DNA of 64,000 nt from Candidatus Hydrogenedentota bacterium (GTDB taxonomy: Bacteria; Hydrogenedentota; Hydrogenedentia; Hydrogenedentales; JAEUWI01). A model generated the notes under the pieces. That model saw only the letters and a list, made by a program, of their open reading frames with translations, searched no databases and was not told where the DNA came from. The DNA lies in NCBI GenBank assembly GCA_016791475.1, contig JAEUWI010000025.1, positions 32,179-96,178 of the forward strand, read 5' to 3'. Position 1 is the stretch's first letter. The number at the start of each line of letters is the position of its first letter. Shown here piece after piece: positions 37,794 to 45,464 of this stretch. The translations under genes were made by a program, and so were the position numbers.

Positions 37794-39197
37794 ATGCGAA
37801 CCGTACGTGATTTTGGCGCGTTGGGCGATGGTGTCGCCGACGACACCGCCGCCATTCAACATGCCGTCGATCAGCACATGAACCAGGTGATTTTCGAGCC
37901 GGGGACTTACCGCATCACGAAGCCCATCCTGATCGATCTGGCGCAGACCGGCTTCACGAGCATCTCAGGTGCTGCGGGCACGGTGAAGATCTTGATGGAA
38001 GGCGCGGGTCCCGCCTTCGATGTGCGCGGCAGTCATACGGGCTCCGCCGATCCCGGTCGTTTCGACCCCGGCGTGTGGACCCATGAGCGCATGCCGCTCT
38101 TTCAATCAATCGAGATTGAAGGTCGCCACCCGGAGGCCGACGGCGTCCGCCTCTTCCAGACCATGCAGAGCACTTTCGAGGGCGTGCTGCTGCGGAAGCT
38201 GCGCCACGGCATTCACATCACCGAACGCGCCCGGAACGTCCTCGTCAGCCATTGCCACATATACGACAATTCGGGCATCGGGATCTTCTTCGATCATTGC
38301 AACCTGCACCAGGCCATCATCTCCGGGAGCCACATCAGCTACAACAAACAATCCGGCATCAAGATCCTGAACGGCGAAGTGCGCAACATCCAGATCACCG
38401 GCAACGACATCGAGTACAACTATGACCGCGACGCCGGTGCGGAAGCCCTGCCAAGCGCGGAGATCTGGATCGAGACGACCGGCGAGAAAGCCACAGTGCG
38501 CGAGGGTACGATCAGCAGCAACACCATCCAGGCGCGCCAGTCCCCCGGCGGCGCGAACATCCGCTTCCTCAGCCGCCCGGACGCTCCCCTTCAGGCGGGG
38601 CTCTTCACCATCAGCGGCAACCTCATCGGCAGTCAGGAGACGAACATCGATTTGGTCGCCGCGCGGGGCATTAGCATCACCGGCAACGTGATCTACAGCG
38701 GCCACCAGCGCAACCTGCGCGCGAAGGACTGCCGCAACATCAACGTGACCGGGAACACCTTCGACCACAACGGCGACTACCTGCCGAAGGAGCTCGCGAC
38801 GGGCGTCGCTTTTGAGAACTGCACGGATTGCCTCTTCTCCAGCTCCATCATCCACGACGCCTTCGCGGGCGAGCACACGGTGAGCACACCGGTCGTGCTG
38901 GAGCGCAAGGGCCTCGTGGAAGTTCTCCGCTCAAAGCGCGTCACCGTCAGTGCCTGCCAGATCCTCGATCCCGGCGTGGCGGGCATCCATGTGGATTCCA
39001 GCAGCTTCGTCAACATCCACGGCTGCACCATCCTCGACGCGCGCGAGGAACAGAAGATGCCCCACGCCATCGAGTGGACCGGAGCAGGCGCATGGAACCA
39101 GGTCGGCGGCTGCACCCTGGGCCAGGGCACCGGCGGACCGGTCAATGCGGCCGCGGAAGCGGCGGTCATCCTGGGCGACAACTTGATGATGCGGTAA
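37794..39197 (+). CDS. Right-handed beta-helix protein, pectate-lyase-3 type
   Basis: 467 residues. The N-terminus VRDFGALGDGVADDTAAIQH is the hallmark of the pectate_lyase_3 superfamily. The rest shows short repeating N/G-rich coils (ISGSHISYNKQSGIKILNG, VTGNTFDHNG, VSACQILDPGVAGIHVDSS), each a turn of a beta-helix. No signal peptide is visible, which is unusual for a secreted lyase; it may be a cytoplasmic glycan hydrolase or epimerase-like protein. GGAGG lies just upstream of ATG 37794. Ends 11 bp from the convergent NRAMP-like gene. Substrate unknown. Confidence 0.87.
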   Translation: MRTVRDFGALGDGVADDTAAIQHAVDQHMNQVIFEPGTYRITKPILIDLAQTGFTSISGAAGTVKILMEGAGPAFDVRGSHTGSADPGRFDPGVWTHERMPLFQSIEIEGRHPEADGVRLFQTMQSTFEGVLLRKLRHGIHITERARNVLVSHCHIYDNSGIGIFFDHCNLHQAIISGSHISYNKQSGIKILNGEVRNIQITGNDIEYNYDRDAGAEALPSAEIWIETTGEKATVREGTISSNTIQARQSPGGANIRFLSRPDAPLQAGLFTISGNLIGSQETNIDLVAARGISITGNVIYSGHQRNLRAKDCRNINVTGNTFDHNGDYLPKELATGVAFENCTDCLFSSSIIHDAFAGEHTVSTPVVLERKGLVEVLRSKRVTVSACQILDPGVAGIHVDSSSFVNIHGCTILDAREEQKMPHAIEWTGAGAWNQVGGCTLGQGTGGPVNAAAEAAVILGDNLMMR

Positions 39198-39208
39198 AAA
39201 GTCTTCCC

Positions 39209-40441
39209 CTACCCCCCAAACACCGCCGCCGTCACTTTCAGGAAGGTCTGCGACGCCAGATACAACAAAATCAAAATCCCCGCGCCGCCGATGACGTTGC
39301 TCGCGATACCATTGCGCAGATCGCCCATGAGCGCCTTGTTGTTCGCGAAGTAGAACATGAGCAGCGCGCAGAGCGGTGAGGCGATGATCGTGGAGGTCTG
39401 GGCAATGAGCACGCTCTGGGGACCGCCGACTTGGGTCGTCATGGTGATCACCGCTACGATGCAGCCGATAAGGAGCCCGGCGCAGGCCGCGATGCGGGTG
39501 GGGCGGGATTCCATATGAGTGTCCAAGCCAAACCCGTCGGTGAGCAGCGCGCCGCCGATGAGGGCGTTGGTAATAAACGAGGAGAATGCCGCCGCGCCCA
39601 GTCCGAAGCTGAACACGAGGATGGCCTTGTTCCCAAGCACGCCCTGGAGCTGGGCCGCGAGCTCGCCGATGTTCTTAAACTCGCCGCCCTTTCCGTGGAG
39701 CGACTGGGCCGCACCGATCATGATGACCATGCTGATACCGCCGAGGATCGCGATGCCGATCCACGCGTCTTGGATGGCGAAGCGCACGTTGCTCCGCTGC
39801 CATCCCTTCGCCTGGACGAGATAGGCCTGATAAAACGCGGCCACGGCGGAGAAGGTGGTACCCAGGAGGCTCGTGGCGATGATAAATTCGCTGCTCGAAA
39901 TCGAACCCGGAATGAGGCCCTTGCCCAGTTCAACGGGATTGATTCCCGTAAAGAACAGGTTGCCCACGAAAGCGATCATCATGGCGGCCACGAGAAAGCG
40001 CATCACCAGTTCCAGGAGATGGTAGACATCCTTGGCGATGCTCATGAACAGAATCGACAGCGCCGTGAATACGATGGGCCAGATCCAACCGTACACACTC
40101 GGGAACACGCCCTGCATGGCCACAGACACACCGATGTTGTTGCCGAACTGGAAGCCGGCCGCCACGACGAAGGCGGAGATGCCGGTAATCGCGGCCATGG
40201 GGCGCCCCCATCGTTCCGCGAGGAAACTGAGGAAGGATTTGTCCAGGGCGCAACCGATCCGCGCGGCCATGGAGGTGAACGTCGCCATGACGATGGCCGA
40301 AACCGCCAGCATCCAGATCAGACCATAGCCGCTGCGAGCGCCCGCCGTGCTGGCGGAAACAATACTACCGGGGCCGAGCACCACCGCGGCGGTGATGAGT
40401 CCGGGACCAAGGCGTTTGTACCAAGGCTGTTCTTGAATCAT
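39209..40441 (-). CDS. NRAMP-family transporter lacking canonical metal ligands
   Basis: 410 residues, about 11 TM helices. NRAMP fold: KRLGPGLITAAVVLGPGSIV in TM1 and SLLGTTFSAVAAFYQAY in TM6. The TM1 metal motif DPGN reads GPGS here (Gly23, Ser26), and the TM6 M-P-H reads S-A-V, so Mn/Fe ligands are missing. It probably moves a different substrate. Third gene of a minus-strand operon after an epimerase-like and a DapA-like gene (13-bp and 3-bp gaps), so a small organic acid or sugar-derived substrate is a fair guess. Start at 40441. Confidence 0.85.
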   Translation of the reverse strand: MIQEQPWYKRLGPGLITAAVVLGPGSIVSASTAGARSGYGLIWMLAVSAIVMATFTSMAARIGCALDKSFLSFLAERWGRPMAAITGISAFVVAAGFQFGNNIGVSVAMQGVFPSVYGWIWPIVFTALSILFMSIAKDVYHLLELVMRFLVAAMMIAFVGNLFFTGINPVELGKGLIPGSISSSEFIIATSLLGTTFSAVAAFYQAYLVQAKGWQRSNVRFAIQDAWIGIAILGGISMVIMIGAAQSLHGKGGEFKNIGELAAQLQGVLGNKAILVFSFGLGAAAFSSFITNALIGGALLTDGFGLDTHMESRPTRIAACAGLLIGCIVAVITMTTQVGGPQSVLIAQTSTIIASPLCALLMFYFANNKALMGDLRNGIASNVIGGAGILILLYLASQTFLKVTAAVFGG

Positions 40442-40453
40442 GAATTCAACTCC

Positions 40454-41515
40454 TCAGGGCTTCAGCCACGCGTCGCGGTGCGCGGCGACAAACTCATCAT
40501 CGTTTAGTTCAGGGTAATTTCGGTAAACGCGATCGATTTCTTCCAATTGCCCTGGGCTTAATCCTTCTTCGGGATCGAGACACCACAGGCCCTCCAGAAG
40601 GCCCTGTCGGCGCAATACATCGTGCAGCCCCGCAATGCACCCGGCAAATCTATGGGCCGCATCAAAAAAGGCCGCGTTGCTGTCGGTCACCGCGATTGCA
40701 CGCGCCAGCAGATCATGGGAGACGCCCTCGGCACGTTTTGATTCCTCCTGGCAGCGCGCCAGCAGTTCCACCGCGCGCCGCGTCCACACGGACCAATGGC
40801 CGAGCAGTCCGCCGACGATGCGGCGCTCCACGATTTCGTCGCCGCGCTTGAGGCGAAAGGGCGTGGTGAGATCGGCGACGATGTTGTCGTCGTTGCCGGT
40901 GTATAGCGCGATATCGTCGCGACCCGCCTCGACAATTGCGCGGACCACATCGAGCGTTTGGTAGCGGTTGAACGGGGCCATCTTGATCGCGACCACGGAG
41001 GGAATCTCGGCAAAGCGACGCCAGAATTCATAAGGCAACACGCGCCCGCCCACGGAGGGCTGGAGGTAGAAGCCCACGAGCGGCATGACCTTTCCCACGG
41101 CCTTACAGTGCTCAATCAGCGCATCCACATCGGCCTTGGCCAGCGCGGCCAGACTCAAGAGACCCGCGTCGTACTCCAGATCGCGCAGCAGCGCGGCTTC
41201 CTTCACCGCCTGCGCCGTGGGACCACAGATGCCGCCGATACGGACGAAGGGGCCCTTGCCTTGGGCTTCCGCACGCGCCATCTCCTCCGCCGCGAGCAAC
41301 AACACGGGCTCGAAGAGGCCGACTTTCGGATCACGGATGGCAAACTGGGTCGTGTGCACGCCCACGGCGATGCCGCCGACGCCCGCGTCGATGTAATAGC
41401 GACTCAGCGCGCGCTGGCGACGTTCGTCGAGCTTGCGCGCGGACGTTAGGGCCAGGGGCTGTGCGGGAATGACGACGCCCTGATCAAGAATTCTGCGGAA
41501 GGCGTGGCTGCCCAT
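40454..41515 (-). CDS. Dihydrodipicolinate synthase/N-acetylneuraminate lyase family aldolase
   Basis: 353 residues, about 50 longer than DapA. TIM-barrel with Schiff-base Lys178 (VVAIKMAPF) and catalytic Tyr150 (LVGFYLQP). The G-T-T motif region reads VGVHTTQFAI near 52. The C-terminus is extended. It is unlikely to be lysine biosynthetic DapA given its context beside an epimerase and a transporter; more likely it cleaves or forms a 2-keto acid from a sugar acid. The start is ATG 41515, two bases after the upstream stop codon. Confidence 0.88.
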   Translation of the reverse strand: MGSHAFRRILDQGVVIPAQPLALTSARKLDERRQRALSRYYIDAGVGGIAVGVHTTQFAIRDPKVGLFEPVLLLAAEEMARAEAQGKGPFVRIGGICGPTAQAVKEAALLRDLEYDAGLLSLAALAKADVDALIEHCKAVGKVMPLVGFYLQPSVGGRVLPYEFWRRFAEIPSVVAIKMAPFNRYQTLDVVRAIVEAGRDDIALYTGNDDNIVADLTTPFRLKRGDEIVERRIVGGLLGHWSVWTRRAVELLARCQEESKRAEGVSHDLLARAIAVTDSNAAFFDAAHRFAGCIAGLHDVLRRQGLLEGLWCLDPEEGLSPGQLEEIDRVYRNYPELNDDEFVAAHRDAWLKP

Positions 41516-41517
41516 CC

Positions 41518-42555
41518 TCAGAAATCCCCCTTGCGGTTTTCAAAGTGCGTGGGCTTATTCAGGCTTGCGCCTCCGCGCACAACCCAATCCGCGATCCACT
41601 CCAACATTCGCTGCAAGGGCACGGTCGGATAGCCGAAGAGCGCGTGACCTTTCTGCCCATTGCTGAGGAGGGCATCGGGCGCTTCGTTGCCTTCGATGAT
41701 CGCCTCCTTACCCATCAGCATGCCGAAAGTCTCCGCCGCGCGGCGCACGCTGATCTGCTCCGGTCCGGCGATATTGACCACCCACGCGGGCGTGGACGCA
41801 TGCTCCAGCGCCAGCAACGACATCGCATTTGCGTCGCCCTGCCAGATGGCGTTCAGGCTGCCCATGGACACATCCACCACCTCGCCCGCGAAGACCTTGC
41901 GCGCCACGTCCACCAGAACGCCGTAGCGCATCTCGGTGGCATAGTTCAGCCGCAGCAGGCTCGTGGGAATGTTCTGCGTCTGGCAAAAATACTCGAAGAT
42001 GCGCTCCCGCCCCATGGCGGTGACGGCGTATTCGCCCACGGGATGGAGTACGTCGGTCTCCACGGAGCCGCCGAGGGACAGGGGCGTGAGGCCATAGACG
42101 TTGCCCGTCGAGAACGCGGCGATGCGACTTTCGGAAAAGTGCTGGCACACCAGAGACGGCAACCACGTGTTCATCGCCCACGTCAAGGGCGCCTGGCCGC
42201 TCGCGCCGAATTTCATGCCGGTCATATAGACCACATTGGGCACTTTCGGTAAGGCGGTCACCTGCGCGGGGTCCAGCAGATCGCAGCGGATCGTCTCCAC
42301 ACCGTGGGCCTGCAATTCCGCCTCCGCGCGCGCGTCGCTGAAGCGCGAGGCCGCGATCACACGCCGTTTCATGCCCGCCTCCTCCGTCGCCCGTTTCGCC
42401 ATCCGCGCCATCGTCGGCCCCATCTTGCCCCCCGCGCCGAGAAAGAGGGTATCCCCGTCCACTCGGCCCATCATGGCCACCAGCGCGGCCGTGGGACGAC
42501 TCAGCAAATCTTCCAGGATTTCGACGGTGTCAATGGTCGCGGGAAACAGGGACAT
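41518..42555 (-). CDS. NAD-dependent epimerase/dehydratase family protein
   Basis: 345 residues. Rossmann motif LGAGGKMG at about 39-46. The SDR serine motif is AFSTGNVYGL near 146. The expected Tyr-x3-Lys reads Y-A-V-T-A near EYAVTAMGRER, so the Lys is missing and the chemistry may differ. First gene of the operon with the DapA-like and NRAMP-like genes; together they resemble a catabolic unit for an unknown sugar acid. ATG 42555. Divergent from the toxin-antitoxin promoter region. Confidence 0.85.
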   Translation of the reverse strand: MSLFPATIDTVEILEDLLSRPTAALVAMMGRVDGDTLFLGAGGKMGPTMARMAKRATEEAGMKRRVIAASRFSDARAEAELQAHGVETIRCDLLDPAQVTALPKVPNVVYMTGMKFGASGQAPLTWAMNTWLPSLVCQHFSESRIAAFSTGNVYGLTPLSLGGSVETDVLHPVGEYAVTAMGRERIFEYFCQTQNIPTSLLRLNYATEMRYGVLVDVARKVFAGEVVDVSMGSLNAIWQGDANAMSLLALEHASTPAWVVNIAGPEQISVRRAAETFGMLMGKEAIIEGNEAPDALLSNGQKGHALFGYPTVPLQRMLEWIADWVVRGGASLNKPTHFENRKGDF

Positions 42556-42661
42556 GGACGGGCTTTCTGCTGCGGTGCATACTGCGCGACGCGCCGTGGG
42601 TGATTGTCGAGGTCAACTGAGGGCCATGATGCCATATTGAAGAGCAGTAGTGCGACTAGGG

Positions 42662-42675
42662 AATTCGAATTCGAA
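42662..42675. promoter_or_regulatory. Palindrome upstream of vapBC-type promoter
   Basis: ATTCGAATTCGAAT is a perfect 14-bp palindrome just upstream of the -35 box. A second, shorter inverted repeat TGTCA...TGACA lies within the spacer. Either could be the operator for the ribbon-helix-helix antitoxin, by analogy with FitAB/VapBC autoregulation. Confidence 0.45.
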
Positions 42676-42679
42676 TAGC

Positions 42680-42708
42680 TTGTCAAAGTATTGTGTATGA
42701 CATATAAT
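42680..42708 (+). promoter_or_regulatory. Sigma-70-type promoter for the toxin-antitoxin pair
   Basis: TTGTCA, a 17-bp spacer and a perfect TATAAT, in a locally AT-rich stretch 21 bp before the antitoxin ATG. AAAGGGA serves as the ribosome binding site. Confidence 0.8.
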
Positions 42709-42728
42709 TTCGAGTAAAGGGACTCATT

Positions 42729-42977
42729 ATGGCTTCCATCACTATTTACGACGTGCCCGACGAGTTGAAGGACAGCCTTGAAGCGTACGCTGCGGAGCAT
42801 GGTCTTACGTTGCAAGCTTACCTCCGTCAGGGAATCGCAAGAATGCCCGGTGCCAACACTGGGACCGGCGCAGATATCCTAGTTTTGGCGGATATTCTGT
42901 TTGGCGACTTCGGTGACACTCAACTTGACCTCTCCGGCCGCGAGTCGATTCGCCCTCCTGTCGAGTTCGACCCTTGA
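42729..42977 (+). CDS. FitA/VapB-type antitoxin, ribbon-helix-helix
   Basis: 82 residues. The N-terminus ASITIYDVPDELKDSLEAYA has the strand-helix-helix pattern of ribbon-helix-helix DNA-binding antitoxins of the FitA group, with LTLQAYLRQGI as helix two. The C-terminal half, ending RESIRPPVEFDP, should wrap the toxin. It overlaps the toxin start by four bases and has its own strong promoter. Expected to repress the operon and neutralise the PIN toxin. Confidence 0.87.
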   Translation: MASITIYDVPDELKDSLEAYAAEHGLTLQAYLRQGIARMPGANTGTGADILVLADILFGDFGDTQLDLSGRESIRPPVEFDP

Positions 42978-43405
42978 TATTGCTGGACACCAACGTAGTA
43001 TCGGAGCTCATGCGTGTCCCACGGAGCACGCGGGTTGACCAGTGGTTTTCGATCCAGGAGCGCACGGAGTTGGCCGTGTGTTCCATCTCTGTCGCGGAAA
43101 TCGAGCGGGGGATCAATCGACTGCCTTCAGGTAGGCGACGAGACGGATTGCGGACTCGTTTTGATACGCTTGTTTCGCTCGGGTTTTCCACCCCGATACT
43201 ACCGTTCGATAACACTTCCGCTCGCGAGTTCGGCGTGCTGGCGGCGAGACGGGAGAAAGCAGGGTTCAATACCAGTCCTCTGGACCTCATGATCGCCGCC
43301 ATCGCCCTAACCCACAACGCCAAACTCGCCACGCGCAACACCCGCGACTTCGAAGGCTGCGGAGTCGAATTGATCAATCCCTGGCAGGAGACGGGACCGT
43401 CCTGA
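42974..43405 (+). CDS. PIN-domain toxin, VapC/FitB type
   Basis: 143 residues. A TTG start at 42974 overlaps the antitoxin stop (TTGA). Four acidic PIN residues are visible: D5 (LLDTNV), E42 (VAEIERG), D104 (SPLDLMIAA) and D125 (NTRDF). FitB/VapC toxins are Mg-dependent ribonucleases that cut tRNA or rRNA. The C-terminus (GVELINPW) matches FitB-like proteins that end shortly after the RDF motif. The pair sits between a catabolic operon and housekeeping genes without visible transposon marks. Confidence 0.9.
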   Translation: MILLDTNVVSELMRVPRSTRVDQWFSIQERTELAVCSISVAEIERGINRLPSGRRRDGLRTRFDTLVSLGFSTPILPFDNTSAREFGVLAARREKAGFNTSPLDLMIAAIALTHNAKLATRNTRDFEGCGVELINPWQETGPS

Positions 43406-43613
43406 ACGCAAGGGCACGAAGGCAACGCGCGGTAACCCAGCATGAGACCAGGGAATCGAGATGCGCCAACGCCGTCCGGGCGTTCGGGACCGTCCCGCGC
43501 GATTAAAGCGTGGGACAGTCCTATTCGGGTTGCACCGCCCTTGGTTTTATGGTGCCTGAGTTGCGAGGGCTGCCGTCGGGACTCAAATCCTCCTTTCTGG
43601 ACAGTCCCATGCG

Positions 43614-44063
43614 CTACACCCCCGTGTGCCCGAAGCCGCCTTCGCCGCGCGCTGTGGCTTCCAAATCCTCCACTACGGTCCACTGCGCCTGGAGTACCGG
43701 CGCGATCACCATTTGGGCGATGCGGTCGCCCCGGTTGATCGTGAATGATTCCTGGCCGTGGTTGATCAGCAACACCTTCACTTCGCCGCGATAGTCCGCG
43801 TCGATTGTACCGGGGCTGTTGACCATGCTGATGCCGTGCTTGATGGCCAGACCGCTGCGTGGGCGCACCTGGGCCTCCGTGCCGGGCGGCAGGGCGATCC
43901 GTATACCCGCGGGCACCATGGCGCGCTGGCCCGGCGCGAGGGTGACGGGCTCAACGACCGCGGCGCGGAGATCCATGCCCGCCGCGTGTTCGGTTTCATA
44001 GGCGGGCAGCGGCAGGTCCTCGCAGCCCGGCTCCTGCCTTATCAGCACTTCCAACGTCTTCAC
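43614..44063 (-). CDS. dut: dUTP diphosphatase
   Basis: 149 residues from GTG 44063, which overlaps the protease stop by four bases (GTGA). All five trimeric dUTPase motifs are present: [44 protein letters not shown] and, at the C-terminus, [10 protein letters not shown]. Hydrolyses dUTP to dUMP and PPi, preventing uracil in DNA. Tight coupling to the M16 protease gene upstream is also seen in other bacteria near pnp. Confidence 0.96.
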   Translation of the reverse strand: MKTLEVLIRQEPGCEDLPLPAYETEHAAGMDLRAAVVEPVTLAPGQRAMVPAGIRIALPPGTEAQVRPRSGLAIKHGISMVNSPGTIDADYRGEVKVLLINHGQESFTINRGDRIAQMVIAPVLQAQWTVVEDLEATARGEGGFGHTGV

Positions 44064-45331
44064 AGCGCGATCCGATCGGGCATGGTGTCGCTCTTCGGCC
44101 CGAGCACGAGCAGGGCGCACTGGTCCGGCTGGAAAATGGATACCGCACACGACTGAATATCGGCGGCCGTGATCGCGTCCACCTTTTCGACGATGTCCGA
44201 CATGGGGATGAGCTTGCCGTAGTACATGATGGATTTGGCCATGCGCGCCATGCGGGTGAAGGTGCTTTCCATGGCCATAAGCATGCCGCCTTTGATCTGC
44301 TCGCGGTTCATTTCAAGCTCCTCCTCGGAGATGCCCCCGTCGCGCAGCTTTCGGAGTTCCTCAAAGGTCAGGTCGAGGGTCTTGCCAAGTTGCTGTGGCG
44401 CGACGGCGGCGTACACGCCGATGGCGCCGCTACGCATGTAGAAAGAGTCGAAGGTGTAAATGCTGTACGCCAGGCCTTCGTCTTCGCGAATGCGCTCGAA
44501 GAGGCGCGATGTGGATCCGCCGCCGAGGATGTTGCTGGTCATGTCGAAGGCGTACTTCCTGTCGTCGTAAAGCGAGGGCGCGGGAAACGCGAGTGTTATG
44601 TGGGATTGAGCGATGTCGCGCTCAACGGAAACGATGCCGCCGTTGAAACGGGGCGCCTCGCCGGGCCCTTCGGCGGCGGCGCGGGAAATTCCCTCAAATT
44701 CGCGGCGCACCTGCTCCAGCACGGCCTGCGTATCGATATTGCCCGCGATGGAGAAAACCATGTTTTCAGGGCGGTACCAGCGCTGGAAGAAGTCCACCAC
44801 GTGGTCGTACTCCAGCGCGGAAACGGATTCCGCGGTGCCGGAAATCGAGCGGCCCAGCGGGTGATCCGGCCAGTGGTGCTCCGTCATGAGATCGTGCACG
44901 TATTCGTCGGGTGTATCTTCGACGGAGGCGATCTCTTCGAGGATGACATTGCGCTCCTTCTCCAGATCGGCAAAGAGCGAGTTCTTCACGATATCGGCAA
45001 GGATCTCGATGCCGGTGGCGGTGTACTTGTCGAGCACCTTTACGTAGAGGCAGGTGTACTCCCGCGCTGTAAAAGCGTTGAGTTGCCCGCCCCGGCTCTC
45101 CACCGCCTCCATGATCTCATGCACGTTGCGTGTCTTGGTGCCCTTGAAAAACAGATGTTCAAGAAAGTGGGCGATGCCGCTCTCCGCCGCCGTCTCGTTG
45201 GCCGATCCGGTGCGGATCCAGATACCCGCGCTTGCGGAGTGGAGATAGGGGAGGCGTTCCATGCACACGGTCATGCCGTTGGCCAGGGTGGTAATTTCCG
45301 CCGCATCGCGCGGATAGGTAATCTCGCTCAA
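44060..45331 (-). CDS. M16-family zinc peptidase
   Basis: 423 residues from TTG 45331, preceded by AAAGGA; this gives the usual ~420-residue length. An open frame to 45667 reads through the pnp tail on the opposite logic and is rejected. The inverted zinc motif HFLEH (about 54-58) and the downstream Glu in [13 protein letters not shown] (about 127-139) are complete, so it should be the active member. C-terminal lobe with [20 protein letters not shown]. No signal peptide: processing-protease-like, cytoplasmic. The same pnp-M16-dut order is common in bacteria (as for Bacillus YmxG/MlpA near pnp). Confidence 0.93.
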   Translation of the reverse strand: MSEITYPRDAAEITTLANGMTVCMERLPYLHSASAGIWIRTGSANETAAESGIAHFLEHLFFKGTKTRNVHEIMEAVESRGGQLNAFTAREYTCLYVKVLDKYTATGIEILADIVKNSLFADLEKERNVILEEIASVEDTPDEYVHDLMTEHHWPDHPLGRSISGTAESVSALEYDHVVDFFQRWYRPENMVFSIAGNIDTQAVLEQVRREFEGISRAAAEGPGEAPRFNGGIVSVERDIAQSHITLAFPAPSLYDDRKYAFDMTSNILGGGSTSRLFERIREDEGLAYSIYTFDSFYMRSGAIGVYAAVAPQQLGKTLDLTFEELRKLRDGGISEEELEMNREQIKGGMLMAMESTFTRMARMAKSIMYYGKLIPMSDIVEKVDAITAADIQSCAVSIFQPDQCALLVLGPKSDTMPDRIAL

Positions 45332-45371
45332 AAGTTGTTGTCCTTTGGTAAATCCGGCCGCCTGGAGGTCC

Positions 45372-45400
45372 GGGCCGCGCCGCTGCGGCCGGCGCGGCCC
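45372..45400 (-). promoter_or_regulatory. GC-rich hairpin in M16 leader
   Basis: GGGCCGCGCC / GGCGCGGCCC, 10-bp stem with a 9-base loop, between the pnp terminator and the M16 start (start is at 45331). It has no T-run and may be a second, weak stop or an RNA stability structure. Confidence 0.4.
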
Positions 45401-45420
45401 ACGCCAAAGCGTTAAATGAA

Positions 45421-45448
45421 GATGGCGCTTCCACGCGGAAGCGCCATC
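45421..45448 (-). terminator. Rho-independent terminator of pnp
   Basis: Perfect 12-bp stem GATGGCGCTTCC / GGAAGCGCCATC with a four-base loop, read on the minus strand, followed by TTCATTTAA. It lies 17 bp beyond the pnp stop. Confidence 0.8.
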
Positions 45449-45464
45449 ATAGGGGTACAGGTGC

